Shown: positions 5,851 through 20,610 of the stretch, one piece after another | How the letters are laid out: each line of letters starts with the position of its first letter | Position numbering within the stretch: position 1 is the stretch's first letter | From: Schistosoma haematobium | Taxonomy: Eukaryota > Platyhelminthes > Trematoda > Strigeidida > Schistosomatidae | Assembly (NCBI RefSeq): GCF_000699445.3 | Contig: NC_067200.1 | Span: 12,981,256-13,045,255 of the forward strand | Reading direction: 5' to 3' | Length of the DNA: 64,000 bases | Program-made: the position numbers and the translations under genes | Notes under the pieces: model-generated | Told to the model about the DNA's origin: nothing | The model's database searches: none | Seen by the model: the letters and a program-made list of their open reading frames with translations, nothing else

Positions 5851-8800
5851 CATGTATGTGTTTCTATGTTTTGTTATATGATGTGTTACCTACATTGTGT
5901 AATCAGTTTGAAATGAACTGAAATGGTGCTGAATAATGAATAATAATGATAATGTCAATATTGGAGTTTGTTTTATAATTAATAATAATAATAATATTGT
6001 TGTTGTTATTATTGTTCAGGTATACACTGGTGGGTGACCACCTCCGTTGGGTTGTGACCAGTGAGGGAATAATTGTTTACAATATGAGATGTTGAGACAG
6101 GTGAGTGTTGTGTGCTTGTTTTATTCGAGTGTTTTGGCTACATTGTAAATAGTAAATACTGGTGTAATAAGTAATAAGTAGTATCGGATGATATAATGAT
6201 GAATGTTTATCTTTCGGGTCACCAGTTATGGTGTGAGTTGACATCTGACTTACTGGTGTGTGAAAGAGAAAATGTGTTTGGTGTATTGTATGTTAAAATG
6301 TGTTTTGTTGTTGTATTTTTGTAGATGTACGATAGTCGTCCAGTGAATGAGCTGATGATAACGTGGATGATGACGTGGACTTGACCGAGGAGAATGGAGA
6401 CGGTGGGGACTTCTGTGAGTGATGATTGGGCGTTATTTTCGGGTGAGTAGTGGATGAGTGAGTGATGTGCGTTGTAATTTTATTGTTTACTGATGATGAC
6501 TACTAGATGACGAGTGTGAGATGTTGATCAGTGACCGCTCACAACGAGGCATTTGTCTGAGAGTGTGATAGTTGTGTAATTCGCGTTTGTACTGATTGAT
6601 GGATATATACTAACTAGTGATTTGTGTTTTGGTGTTTACATTTTCAGGAACTGAACATTTTGTGGAACGGGGAGATAGATGGTGACGACTGAGAGATCAG
6701 GTGAGTGGATGATGGTGGTGTTTGTGATGCAATTGATTTATTACGAGTTGCATATGAATGTGTGTATATGTCTGTAGTAATGGTGAAATGTTATGTGGGA
6801 TGTGGGAGATGTTGTTGGTGAAAGGAACACGTGTACCCAGAAATACGAGGAAGTGATGAGTGTGTTATGTTGAATGGTTCGAAGATGAGATGGTATTTTG
6901 AGCCTGTTATTTTGTAGAGGAAACGTTTTACTGTGGATAAATTTGAAATGATGCAAATACATATCCACCGATTCTTTGATTATCTGAATCGATTGTGATG
7001 TGTGCAACACCATCTGATATAGTGCTTTGTTAATTTATATTTATATACACATATATATATATATGTCATTTGTGTTCATTGGAGTAAGGAGATGTTTTTT
7101 CTTGTTTGTTTATTGATTGTTTAGGTGAGTGGACGAGTTGGTGCATCGTGTTGTGGAGTACATATTGGTGTAATGATGTCAATGAACCATCTTTCGACTG
7201 ATGACTTTGTCATCTGTTGACAGTGTACAACTGAGGAGTGTGTATCTCATTGTTGTTAATGTTGAGTGTTGATTGTGTGTGTATATGTTTTGTTGAATAT
7301 ATATATATATATATATATGTATGGTTAAACGATCGAACTACCTGTGTTTGTTATTAATTGTTTAGGCATGAAGCAATGAATGAAACACTGGAGGAAGGAA
7401 GGAAGTACTGAGGGTGGAAGTATTGTACAGTTGGAGAGTGAAGGAGGACAATGAATAATGATAAGTAAGGGATATGTGTGATTTGTTGTTGTGTGTAATT
7501 GTATGTCTGACTGACTGATAGCGAGTGAGTGGTGCAATATGATGAACACTATCAGATCCAACTTTGAGTATGGACAATGATGAGTGTGTGTATACGAGCT
7601 TTTTAACTCTGACGTGAGTGTTGTGTGTGTTAGTGATGGTGTGATAATAACGTGAAATGATTGTAATTTATTTCATAGTGTTATATTTTTATTGTGCTGT
7701 GATTTCAGGAGGCGACGTACACGGACCGGAGATCGTGGGAATCGAAGTGTCAATATGTTAGTGTCGTGTTGGTTGAATTGTGTTGGTGGTTGTCGTTGCC
7801 GTCCATCGGTTGAGTAGTAGTCACATTGTGCTAGTAAAGAGGTAAGTGGGTGGTGTTGTTTTATTGAATCGTAACGTATAGTATATAGTGTATTGATCGT
7901 GTTGTTTGTAGAATAAGTGTAAATTATTAATGATGATAATCATAGGGCAGACTCTGATGTGGACGATGTCCGTGTGATTTCAAGTTCTATATGTCTGAAA
8001 TAAATATTGTTGTACACATATTGAGTGTATGTTTGTGTGGTTTTGATACGAGTAGATAATGTGTGTAAATGGTGTTATTTGTTTTGTATTGATTGATATA
8101 GGTGTTGGTGTTGAGGTTGAGGTTCGTTGTGTCATGACGAGTGGATTTGTGAAGGATGAATGAACTGACGGGCAGACGGTTTGGTGTTAACAATTGCTGA
8201 TGTGAAGATGACAGTTGACAAGAGGTGAGTTTTGATTTTCTAATGATATTGAGAGTGTCGGGGGAGAAGTGATGGGATTTGATGTTTGTGTGTAATTGAT
8301 AATGGATCGATAAATATGTGATGATATCTACATGCACCACTATGAACTGTTTGTTTTTGAACAAATAGTGTTGTATTAGATTTTGATCTGAAGAATGCAA
8401 AGTGGTCGATGGAGCGATGTTACTTTACTGTTTAATGATATTAGCGATTTGTAATGTTAATATTTGTGAATTGAGTGAATTGAATGTTTGTTTGTTTGTT
8501 TAATGTTTTTCAGATGGTGTTAATGAGTCTTTTGGAGTTGATGGGGTGGCAGGAAGATGAAATGAAATGATATGAGATATTTGATTAGTGGGTAAGTTGA
8601 GTGGAGTAATTGTTTTGATTGTGTGACGAAGTGGTATGTGTGTTTTTGACGATGTAGTCAATGAATTGATTGTATATATACTGTTTATTTATGAATGGAT
8701 GAATATGTGTGCGAGTGAGTGAGTGAGTGAGTGAGTGAGCGATTGATTGTCGACTAGTTGGTTAGTTGATGGTGATGATATGGTGTGATGTTGATTGTTT

Positions 8801-9537
8801 GTGGTGAAGTAAATGTGTTGCTGTATAAAACTCACTAGTATATCTAGTGTATCCTGTCTACAGCTACAGTGGTATGTGCATATTAACCACAGTGTGTGAA
8901 TATGCATAGAAAGAAGTGTTGTTCATGTATTTTTTTAAAGAGTGTAGTATGTATATAGTTAGTAAGTGTAGTAGTAGTAGTAGTAGTGTTTGTTGTTGTT
9001 TATTGGGTGTAGTGATTGTCAATGAATGTGTTAGTGGTAGTGGTAGTGTTTAATGGTGATGTTGTATTTAGTGATGAGGTAGTTAGGTGCTTTTAATGTG
9101 TTGTGTGGTGTAGGATGTGCTCAGACTGAAGTGTGATCGATTACCTACCGGTGATTAATTGATTGATTGATGGTGATTGTGGTGGTGGTGTTATTTGCAT
9201 GTGTTTGTGTGTATGTTGATATTGTTGGTAAGAAGATAGATGATGAATGGAAAGGCGACGGGCGAACTGAGAAATATGCAGTTGTGCTGATTCGCCGAGT
9301 TCTGATTTTGTGCAAACGAGTGTTGGTACTGTGATTGATTGTGTTTGACAAATTGTAATTGTTTTTGGATAATAGATATTTGCACTGTGTTTTATTGTAT
9401 TTTCGTTTTATCAGGTGCGTGAGCGAGCAAGTAAGCGTGTGGGAGATAGAGCGGATGTGTTGGTGATTGCCGGATGGTTATGAGATAGGGAGTTGGGTAA
9501 TCAACCGGGTGAGTGTGTGATTATATGCGTGAATGTG
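5851..9537 (+). repeat. Array unit 2
   Basis: Complete unit with all exon-like segments. x1 ends GACAG, shared with units 3 and 4. Private change GGCTACATT for GGTTACATT after x1. Confidence 0.95.
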
Positions 9538-12500
9538 CATGTATGTGTTTCTATGTTTTGTTATATGATGTGTTACCTACATTGTGTAATCAGTTTGAAA
9601 TGAACTGAAATGGTGCTGAATAATGAATAATAATGATAATGTCAATATTGGAGTTTGTTTTATAATTAATAATAATAATAATATTGTTGTTGTTATTATT
9701 GTTCAGGTATACACTGGTGGGTGACCACCTCCGTTGGGTTGTGACCAGTGAGGGAATAATTGTTTACAATATGAGATGTTGAGACAGGTGAGTGTTGTGT
9801 GCTTGTTTTATTCGAGTGTTTTGGTTACATTGTAAATAGTAAATACTGGTGTAATAAGTAATAAGTAGTATCGGATGATATAATGATGAATGTTTATCTT
9901 TCGGGTCACCAGTTATGGTGTGAGTTGACATCTGACTTACTGGTGTGTGAAAGAGAAAATGTGTTTGGTGTATTGTATGTTAAAATGTGTTTTGTTGTTG
10001 TATTTTTGTAGATGTACGATAGTCGTCCAGTGAATGAGCTGATGATAACGTGGATGATGACGTGGACTTGACCGAGGAGAATGGAGACGGTGGGGACTTC
10101 TGTGAGTGATGATTGGGCGTTATTTTCGGGTGAGTAGTGGATGAGTGAGTGATGTGCGTTGTAATTTTATTGTTTACTGATGATGACTACTAGATGACGA
10201 GTGTGAGATGTTGATCAGTGACCGCTCACAACGAGGCATTTGTCTGAGAGTGTGATAGTTGTGTAATTCGCGTTTGTACTGATTGATGGATATATACTAA
10301 CTAGTGATTTGTGTTTTGGTGTTTACATTTTCAGGAACTGAACATTTTGTGGAACGGGGAGATAGATGGTGACGACTGAGAGATCAGGTGAGTGGATGAT
10401 GGTGGTGTTTGTGATGCAATTGATTTATTACGAGTTGCATATGAATGTGTGTATATGTCTGTAGTAATGGTGAAATGTTATGTGGGATGTGGGAGATGTT
10501 GTTGGTGAAAGGAACACGTGTACCCAGAAATACGAGGAAGTGATGAGTGTGTTATGTTGAATGGTTCGAAGATGAGATGGTATTTTGAGCCTGTTATTTT
10601 GTAGAGGAAACGTTTTACTGTGGATAAATTTGAAATGATGCAAATACATATCCACCGATTCTTTGATTATCTGAATCGATTGTGATGTGTGCAACACCAT
10701 CTGATATAGTGCTTTGTTAATTTATATTTATATACACATATATATATATATATATGTCATTTGTGTTCATTGGAGTAAGGAGATGTTTTTTCTTGTTTGT
10801 TTATTGATTGTTTAGGTGAGTGGACGAGTTGGTGCATCGTGTTGTGGAGTACATATTGGTGTAATGATGTCAATGAACCATCTTTCGACTGATGACTTTG
10901 TCATCTGTTGACAGTGTACAACTGAGGAGTGTGTATCTCATTGTTGTTAATGTTGAGTGTTGATTGTGTGTGTATATGTTTTGTTGATATATATATATAT
11001 ATATATATATGTATGGTTAAACGATCGAACTACCTGTGTTTGTTATTAATTGTTTAGGCATGAAGCAATGAATGAAACACTGGAGGAAGGAAGGAAGTAC
11101 TGAGGGTGGAAGTATTGTACAGTTGGAGAGTGAAGGAGGACAATGAATAATGATAAGTAAGGGATATGTGTGATTTGTTGTTGTGTGTAATTGTATGTCT
11201 GACTGACTGATAGCGAGTGAGTGGTGCAATATGATGAACACTATCAGATCCAACTTTGAGTATGGACAATGATGAGTGTGTGTATACGAGCTTTTTAACT
11301 CTGACGTGAGTGTTGTGTGTGTTAGTGATGGTGTGATAATAACGTGAAATGATTGTAATTTATTTCATAGTGTTATATTTTTATTGTGCTGTGATTTCAG
11401 GAGGCGACGTACACGGACCGGAGATCGTGGGAATCGAAGTGTCAATATGTTAGTGTCGTGTTGGTTGAATTGTGTTGGTGGTTGTCGTTGCCGTCCATCG
11501 GTTGAGTAGTAGTCACATTGTGCTAGTAAAGAGGTAAGTGGGTGGTGTTGTTTTATTGAATCGTAACGTATAGTATATAGTGTATTGATCGTGTTGTTTG
11601 TAGAATAAGTGTAAATTATTAATGATGATAATCATAGGGCAGACTCTGATGTGGACGATGTCCGTGTGATTTCAAGTTCTATATGTCTGAAATAAATATT
11701 GTTGTACACATATTGAGTGTATGTTTGTGTGGTTTTGATACGAGTAGATAATGTGTGTAAATGGTGTTATTTGTTTTGTATTGATTGATATAGGTGTTGG
11801 TGTTGAGGTTGAGGTTCGTTGTGTCATGACGAGTGGATTTGTGAAGGATGAATGAACTGACGGGCAGACGGTTTGGTGTTAACAATTGCTGATGTGAAGA
11901 TGACAGTTGACAAGAGGTGAGTTTTGATTTTCTAATGATATTGAGAGTGTCGGGGGAGAAGTGATGGGATTTGATGTTTGTGTGTAATTGATAATGGATC
12001 GATAAATATGTGATGATATCTACATGCACCACTATGAACTGTTTGTTTTTGAACAAATAGTGTTGTATTAGATTTTGATCTGAAGAATGCAAAGTGGTCG
12101 ATGGAGCGATGTTACTTTACTGTTTAATGATATTAGCGATTTGTAATGTTAATATTTGTGAATTGAGTGAATTGAATGTTTGTTTGTTTGTTTAATGTTT
12201 TTCAGATGGTGTTAATGAGTCTTTTGGAGTTGATGGGGTGGCAGGAAAATGAAATGAAATGATATGAGATATTTGATTAGTGGGTAAGTTGAGTGGAGTA
12301 ATTGTTTTGATTGTGTGACGAAGTGGTATGTGTGTTTTTGACGATGTAGTCAATGAATTGATTGTATATATACTGTTTATTTATGAATGGATGAATATGT
12401 GTGCGAGTGAGTGAGTGAGTGAGTGAGTGAGCGATTGATTGTCGACTAGTTGGTTAGTTGATGGTGATGATATGGTGTGATGTTGATTGTTTGTGGTGAA

Positions 12501-13229
12501 GTAAATGTGTTGCTGTATAAAACTCACTAGTATATCTAGTGTATCCTGTCTACAGCTACAGTGGTATGTGCATATTAACCACAGTGTGTGAATATGCATA
12601 GAAAGAAGTGTTGTTCATGTATTTTTTTAAAGAGTGTAGTATGTATATAGTTAGTAAGTGTAGTAGTAGTAGTAGTAGTGTTTGTTGTTGTTTATTGGGT
12701 GTAGTGATTGTCAATGAATGTGTTAGTGGTAGTGGTAGTGTTTAATGGTGATGTTGTATTTAGTGATGAGGTAGTTAGGTGCTTTTAATGTGTTGTGTGG
12801 TGTAGGATGTGCTCAGACTGAAGTGTGATCGATTACCTACCGGTGATTAATTGATTGATTGATGGTGATTGTGGTGGTGGTGTTATTTGCATGTGTTTGT
12901 GTGTATGTTGATATTGTTGGTAAGAAGATAGATGATGAATGGAAAGGCGACGGGCGAACTGAGAAATATGCAGTTGTGTTGATTCGCCGAGTTCTGATTT
13001 TGTGCAAACGAGTGTTGGTACTGTGATTGATTGTGTTTGACAAATTGTAATTGTTTTTGGATAATAGATATTTGCACTGTGTTTTATTGTATTTTCGTTT
13101 TATCAGGTGCGTGAGCGAGCAAGTAAGCGTGTGGGAGATAGAGCGGATGTGTTGGTGATTGCCGGATGGTTATGAGATAGGGAGTTGGGTAATCAACCGG
13201 GTGAGTGTGTGATTATATGCGTGAATGTG
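9538..13229 (+). repeat. Array unit 3
   Basis: Complete unit. x1 ends GACAG; x10 carries GGAAAATG, shared with unit 4; a private C-to-T change lies in the island before x12. Confidence 0.95.
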
Positions 13230-16200
13230 CATGTATGTGTTTCTATGTTTTGTTATATGATGTGTTACCTACATTGTGTAATCAGTTTGAAATGAACTGA
13301 AATGGTGCTGAATAATGAATAATAATGATAATGTCAATATTGGAGTTTGTTTTATAATAATAATAATAATAATAATAATATTGTTGTTGTTATTATTGTT
13401 CAGGTATACACTGGTGGGTGACCACCTCCGTTGGGTTGTGACCAGTGAGGGAATAATTGTTTACAATATGAGATGTTGAGACAGGTGAGTGTTGTGTGCT
13501 TGTTTTATTCGAGTGTTTTGGTTACATTGTAAATAGTAAATACTGGTGTAATAAGTAATAAGTAGTATCGGATGATATAATGATGAATGTTTATCTTTCG
13601 GGTCACCAGTTATGGTGTGAGTTGACATCTGACTTACTGGTGTGTGAAAGAGAAAATGTGTTTGGTGTATTGTATGTTAAAATGTGTTTTGTTGTTGTAT
13701 TTTTGTAGATGTACGATAGTCGTCCAGTGAATGAGCTGATGATAACGTGGATGATGACGTGGACTTGACCGAGGAGAATGGAGACGGTGGGGACTTCTGT
13801 GAGTGATGATTGGGCGTTATTTTCGGGTGAGTAGTGGATGAGTGAGTGATGTGCGTTGTAATTTTATTGTTTACTGATGATGACTACTAGATGACGAGTG
13901 TGAGATGTTGATCAGTGACCGCTCACAACGAGGCATTTGTCTGAGAGTGTGATAGTTGTGTAATTCGCGTTTGTACTGATTGATGGATATATACTAACTA
14001 GTGATTTGTGTTTTGGTGTTTACATTTTCAGGAACTGAACATTTTGTGGAACGGGGAGATAGATGGTGACGACTGAGAGATCAGGTGAGTGGATGATGGT
14101 GGTGTTTGTGATGCAATTGATTTATTACGAGTTGCATATGAATGTGTGTATATGTCTGTAGTAATGGTGAAATGTTATGTGGGATGTGGGAGATGTTGTT
14201 GGTGAAAGGAACACGTGTACCCAGAAATACGAGGAAGTGATGAGTGTGTTATGTTGAATGGTTCGAAGATGAGATGGTATTTTGAGCCTGTTATTTTGTA
14301 GAGGAAACGTTTTACTGTGGATAAATTTGAAATGATGCAAATACATATCCACCGATTCTTTGATTATCTGAATCGATTGTGATGTGTGCAACACCATCTG
14401 ATATAGTGCTTTGTTAATTTATATTTATATACACATATATATATATATATGTCATTTGTGTTCATTGGAGTAAGGAGATGTTTTTTCTTGTTTGTTTATT
14501 GATTGTTTAGGTGAGTGGACGAGTTGGTGCATCGTGTTGTGGAGTACATATTGGTGTAATGATGTCAATGAACCATCTTTCGACTGATGACTTTGTCATC
14601 TGTTGACAGTGTACAACTGAGGAGTGTGTATCTCATTGTTGTTAATGTTGAGTGTTGATTGTGTGTGTATATGTTTTGTTGATATATATATATATATATA
14701 TGTATGGTTAAACGATCGAACTACCTGTGTTTGTTATTAATTGTTTAGGCATGAAGCAATGAATGAAACACTGGAGGAAGGAAGGAAGTACTGAGGGTGG
14801 AAGTATTGTACAGTTGGAGAGTGAAGGAGGACAATGAATAATGATAAGTAAGGGATATGTGTGATTTGTTGTTGTGTGTAATTGTATGTCTGACTGACTG
14901 ATAGCGAGTGAGTGGTGCAATATGATGAACACTATCAGATCCAACTTTGAGTATGGACAATGATGAGTGTGTGTATACGAGCTTTTTAACTCTGACGTGA
15001 GTGTTGTGTGTGTTAGTGATGGTGTGATAATAACGTGAAATGATTGTAATTTATTTCATAGTGTTATATTTTTATTGTGCTGTGATTTCAGGAGGCGACG
15101 TACACGGACCGGAGATCGTGGGAATCGAAGTGTCAATATGTTAGTGTCGTGTTGGTTGAATTGTGTTGGTGGTTGTCGTTGCCGTCCATCGGTTGAGTAG
15201 TAGTCACATTGTGCTAGTAAAGAGGTAAGTGGGTGGTGTTGTTTTATTGAATCGTAACGTATAGTATATAGTGTATTGATCGTGTTGTTTGTAGAATAAG
15301 TGTAAATTATTAATGATGATAATCATAGGGCAGACTCTGATGTGGACGATGTCCGTGTGATTTCAAGTTCTATATGTCTGAAATAAATATTGTTGTACAC
15401 ATATTGAGTGTATGTTTGTGTGGTTTTGATACGAGTAGATAATGTGTGTAAATGGTGTTATTTGTTTTGTATTGATTGATATAGGTGTTGGTGTTGAGGT
15501 TGAGGTTCGTTGTGTCATGACGAGTGGATTTGTGAAGGATGAATGAACTGACGGGCAGACGGTTTGGTGTTAACAATTGCTGATGTGAAGATGACAGTTG
15601 ACAAGAGGTGAGTTTTGATTTTCTAATGATATTGAGAGTGTCGGGGGAGAAGTGATGGGATTTGATGTTTGTGTGTAATTGATAATGGATCGATAAATAT
15701 GTGATGATATCTACATGCACCACTATGAACTGTTTGTTTTTGAACAAATAGTGTTGTATTAGATTTTGATCTGAAGAATGCAAAGTGGTCGATGGAGCGA
15801 TGTTACTTTACTGTTTAATGATATTAGCGATTTGTAATGTTAATATTTGTGAATTGAGTGAATTGAATGTTTGTTTGTTTGTTTAATGTTTTTCAGATGG
15901 TGTTAATGAGTCTTTTGGAGTTGATGGGGTGGCAGGAAAATGAAATGAAATGATATGAGATATTTGATTAGTGGGTAAGTTGAGTGGAGTAATTGTTTTG
16001 ATTGTGTGACGAAGTGGTATGTGTGTTTTTGACGATGTAGTCAATGAATTGATTGTATATATACTGTTTATTTATGAATGGATGAATATGTGTGCGAGTG
16101 AGTGAGTGAGTGAGTGAGTGAGCGATTGATTGTCGACTAGTTGGTTAGTTGATGGTGATGATATGGTGTGATGTTGATTGTTTGTGGTGAAGTAAATGTG

Positions 16201-16914
16201 TTGCTGTATAAAACTCACTAGTATATCTAGTGTATCCTGTCTACAGCTACAGTGGTATGTGCATATTAACCACAGTGTGTGAATATGCATAGAAAGAAGT
16301 GTTGTTCATGTATTTTTTTAAAGAGTGTAGTATGTATATAGTTAGTAAGTGTAGTAGTAGTAGTGTTTGTTGTTGTTTATTGGGTGTAGTGATTGTCAAT
16401 GAATGTGTTAGTGGTAGTGGTAGTGTTTAATGGTGATGTTGTATTTAGTGATGAGGTAGTTAGGTGCTTTTAATGTGTTGTGTGGTGTAGGATGTGCTCA
16501 GACTGAAGTGTGATCGATTACCTACCGGTGATTAATTGATTGATTGATGGTGATTGTGGTGGTGGTGTTATTTGCATGTGTTTGTGTGTATGTTGATATT
16601 GTTGGTAAGAAGATAGATGATGAATGGAAAGGCGACGGGCGAACTGAGAAATATGCAGTTGTGCTGATTCGCCGAGTTCTGATTTTGTGCAAACGAGTGT
16701 TGGTACTGTGATTGATTGTGTTTGACAAATTGTAATTGTTTTTGGATAATAGATATTTGCACTGTGTTTTATTGTATTTTCGTTTTATCAGGTGCGTGAG
16801 CGAGCAAGTAAGCGTGTGGGAGATAGAGCGGATGTGTTGGTGATTGCCGGATGGTTATGAGATAGGGAGTTGGGTAATCAACCGGGTGAGTGTGTGATTA
16901 TATGCGTGAATGTG
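13230..16914 (+). repeat. Array unit 4
   Basis: Complete unit. x1 ends GACAG and x10 has GGAAAATG. The AAT tract before x1 has lost its usual ATTAAT interruption. The TAG tract is shorter than in units 1-3. Confidence 0.95.
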
Positions 16915-19900
16915 CATGTATGTGTTTCTATGTTTTGTTATATGATGTGTTACCTACATTGTGTAATCAGTTTGAAATGAACTGAAATGGTGCTGAATAA
17001 TGAATAATAATGATAATGTCAATATTGGAGTTTGTTTTATAATTAATAATAATAATAATAATAATATTGTTGTTGTTGTTATTGTTCAGGTATACACTGG
17101 TGGGTGACCACCTCCGTTGGGTTGTGACCAGTGAGGGAATAATTGTTTACAATGTGAGATGTTGAGATAGGTGAGTGTTGTGTGCTTGTTTTATTCGAGT
17201 GTTTTGGTTACATTGTAAATAGTAAATACTGGTGTAATAAGTAATAAGTAGTATCGGATGATATAATGATGAATGTTTATCTTTCGGGTCACCAGTTATG
17301 GTGTGAGTTGACATCTGACTTACTGGTGTGTGAAAGAGAAAATGTGTTTGGTGTATTGTATGTTAAAATGTGTTTTGTTGTTGTATTTTTGTAGATGTAC
17401 GATAGTCGTCCAGTGAATGAGCTGATGATAACGTGGATGATGACGTGGACTTGACCGAGGAGAATGGAGACGGTGGGGACTTCTGTGAGTGATGATTGGG
17501 CGTTATTTTCGGGTGAGTAGTGGATGAGTGAGTGATGTGCGTTGTAATTTTATTGTTTACTGATGATGACTACTAGATGACGAGTGTGAGATGTTGATCA
17601 GTGACCGCTCACAACGAGGCATTTGTCTGAGAGTGTGATAGTTGTGTAATTCGCGTTTGTACTGATTGATGGATATATACTAACTAGTGATTTGTGTTTT
17701 GGTGTTTACATTTTCAGGAACTGAACATTTTGTGGAACGGGGAGATAGATGGTGACGACTGAGAGATCAGGTGAGTGGATGATGGTGGTGTTTGTGATGC
17801 AATTGATTTATTACGAGTTGCATATGAATGTGTGTATATGTCTGTAGTAATGGTGAAATGTTATGTGGGATGTGGGAGATGTTGTTGGTGAAAGGAACAC
17901 GTGTACCCAGAAATACGAGGAAGTGATGAGTGTGTTATGTTGAATGGTTCGAAGATGAGATGGTATTTTGAGCCTGTTATTTTGTAGAGGAAACGTTTTA
18001 CTGTGGATAAATTTGAAATGATGCAAATACATATCCACCGATTCTTTGATTATCTGAATCGATTGTGATGTGTGCAACACCATCTGATATAGTGCTTTGT
18101 TAATTTATATTTATATACACATATATATATATATATATGTCATTTGTGTTCATTGGAGTAAGGAGATGTTTTTTCTTGTTTGTTTATTGATTGTTTAGGT
18201 GAGTGGACGAGTTGGTGCATCGTGTTGTGGAGTACATATTGGTGTAATGATGTCAATGAACCATCTTTCGACTGATGACTTTGTCATCTGTTGACAGTGT
18301 ACAACTGAGGAGTGTGTATCTCATTGTTGTTAATGTTGAGTGTTGATTGTGTGTGTATATGTTTTGTTGAATATATATATATATATATATATGTATGGTT
18401 AAACGATCGAACTACCTGTGTTTGTTATTAATTGTTTAGGCATGAAGCAATGAATGAAACACTGGAGGAAGGAAGGAAGTACTGAGGGTGGAAGTATTGT
18501 ACAGTTGGAGAGTGAAGGAGGACAATGAATAATGATAAGTAAGGGATATGTGTGATTTGTTGTTGTGTGTAATTGTATGTCTGACTGACTGATAGCGAGT
18601 GAGTGGTGCAATATGATGAACACTATCAGATCCAACTTTGAGTATGGACAATGATGAGTGTGTGTATACGAGCTTTTAACTCTGACGTGAGTGTTGTGTG
18701 TGTTAGTGATGGTGTGATAATAACGTGAAATGATTGTAATTTATTTCATAGTGTTATATTTTTATTGTGCTGTGATTTCAGGAGGCGACGTACACGGACC
18801 GGAGATCGTGGGAATCGAAGTGTCAATATGTTAGTGTCGTGTTGGTTGAATTGTGTTGGTGGTTGTCGTTGCCGTCCATCGGTTGAGTAGTAGTCACATT
18901 GTGCTAGTAAAGAGGTAAGTGGGTGGTGTTGTTTTATTGAATCGTAACGTATAGTATATAGTGTATTGATCGTGTTGTTTGTAGAATAAGTGTAAATTAT
19001 TAATGATGATAATCATAGGGCAGACTCTGATGTGGACGATGTCCGTGTGATTTCAAGTTCTATATGTCTGAAATAAATATTGTTGTACACATATTGAGTG
19101 TATGTTTGTGTGGTTTTGATACGAGTAGATAATGTGTGTAAATGGTGTTATTTGTTTTGTATTGATTGATATAGGTGTTGGTGTTGAGGTTGAGGTTCGT
19201 TGTGTCATGACGAGTGGATTTGTGAAGGATGAATGAACTGACGGGCAGACGGTTTGGTGTTAACAATTGCTGATGTGAAGATGACAGTTGACAAGAGGTG
19301 AGTTTTGATTTTCTAATGATATTGAGAGTGTCGGGGGAGAAGTGATGGGATTTGATGTTTGTGTGTAATTGATAATGGATCGATAAATATGTGATGATAT
19401 CTACATGCACCACTATGAACTGTTTGTTTTTGAACAAATAGTGTTGTATTAGATTTTGATTTGAAGAATGCAAAGTGGTCGATGGAGCGATGTTACTTTA
19501 CTGTTTAATGATATTAGCGATTTGTAATGTTAATATTTGTGAATTGAGTGAATTGAATGTTTGTTTGTTTGTTTAATGTTTTTCAGATGGTGTTAATGAG
19601 TCTTTTGGAGTTGATGGGGTGGCAGGAAGATGAAATGAAATGATATGAGATATTTGATTAGTGGGTAAGTTGAGTGGAGTAATTGTTTTGATTGTGTGAC
19701 GAAGTGGTATGTGTGTTTTTGACGATGTAGTCAATGAATTGATTGTATATATACTGTTTATTTATGAATGGATGAATATGTGTGCGAGTGAGTGAGTGAG
19801 TGAGTGAGTGAGCGATTGATTGTCGACTAGTTGGTTAGTTGATGGTGATGATATGGTGTGATGTTGATTGTTTGTGGTGAAGTAAATGTGTTGCTGTATA

Positions 19901-20610
19901 AAACTCACTAGTATATCTAGTGTATCCTGTCTACAGCTACAGTGGTATGTGCATATTAACCACAGTGTGTGAATATGCATAGAAAGAAGTGTTGTTCATG
20001 TATTTTTTTAAAGAGTGTAGTATGTATATAGTTAGTAAGTGTAGTAGTAGTAGTAGTAGTGTTTGTTGTTGTTTATTGGGTGTAGTGATTGTCAATGAAT
20101 GTGTTAGTGGTAGTGGTAGTGTTTAATGGTGATGTTGTATTTAGTGATGAGGTAGTTAGGTGCTTTTAATGTGTTGTGTGGTGTAGGATGTGCTCAGACT
20201 GAAGTGTGATCGATTACCTACCGGTGATTAATTGATTGATTGATGGTGATTGTGGTGGTGGTGTTATTTGCATGTGTTTGTGTGTATGTTGATATTGTTG
20301 GTAAGAAGATAGATGATGAATGGAAAGGCGACGGGCGAACTGAGAAATATGCAGTTGTGCTGATTCGCCGAGTTCTGATTTTGTGCAAACGAGTGTTGGT
20401 ACTGTGATTGATTGTGTTTGACAAATTGTAATTGTTTTTGGATAATAGATATTTGCACTGTGTTTTATTGTATTTTCGTTTTATCAGGTGCGTGAGCGAG
20501 CAAGTAAGCGTGTGGGAGATAGAGCGGATGTGTTGGTGATTGCCGGATGGTTATGAGATAGGGAGTTGGGTAATCAACCGGGTGAGTGTGTGATTATATG
20601 CGTGAATGTG
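16915..20610 (+). repeat. Array unit 5
   Basis: Complete unit. x1 ends GATAG again. One T is missing in x6. It is the first unit with GATTTGAAG (GATCTGAAG in units 1-4), so it is transitional between left and right blocks. Confidence 0.95.
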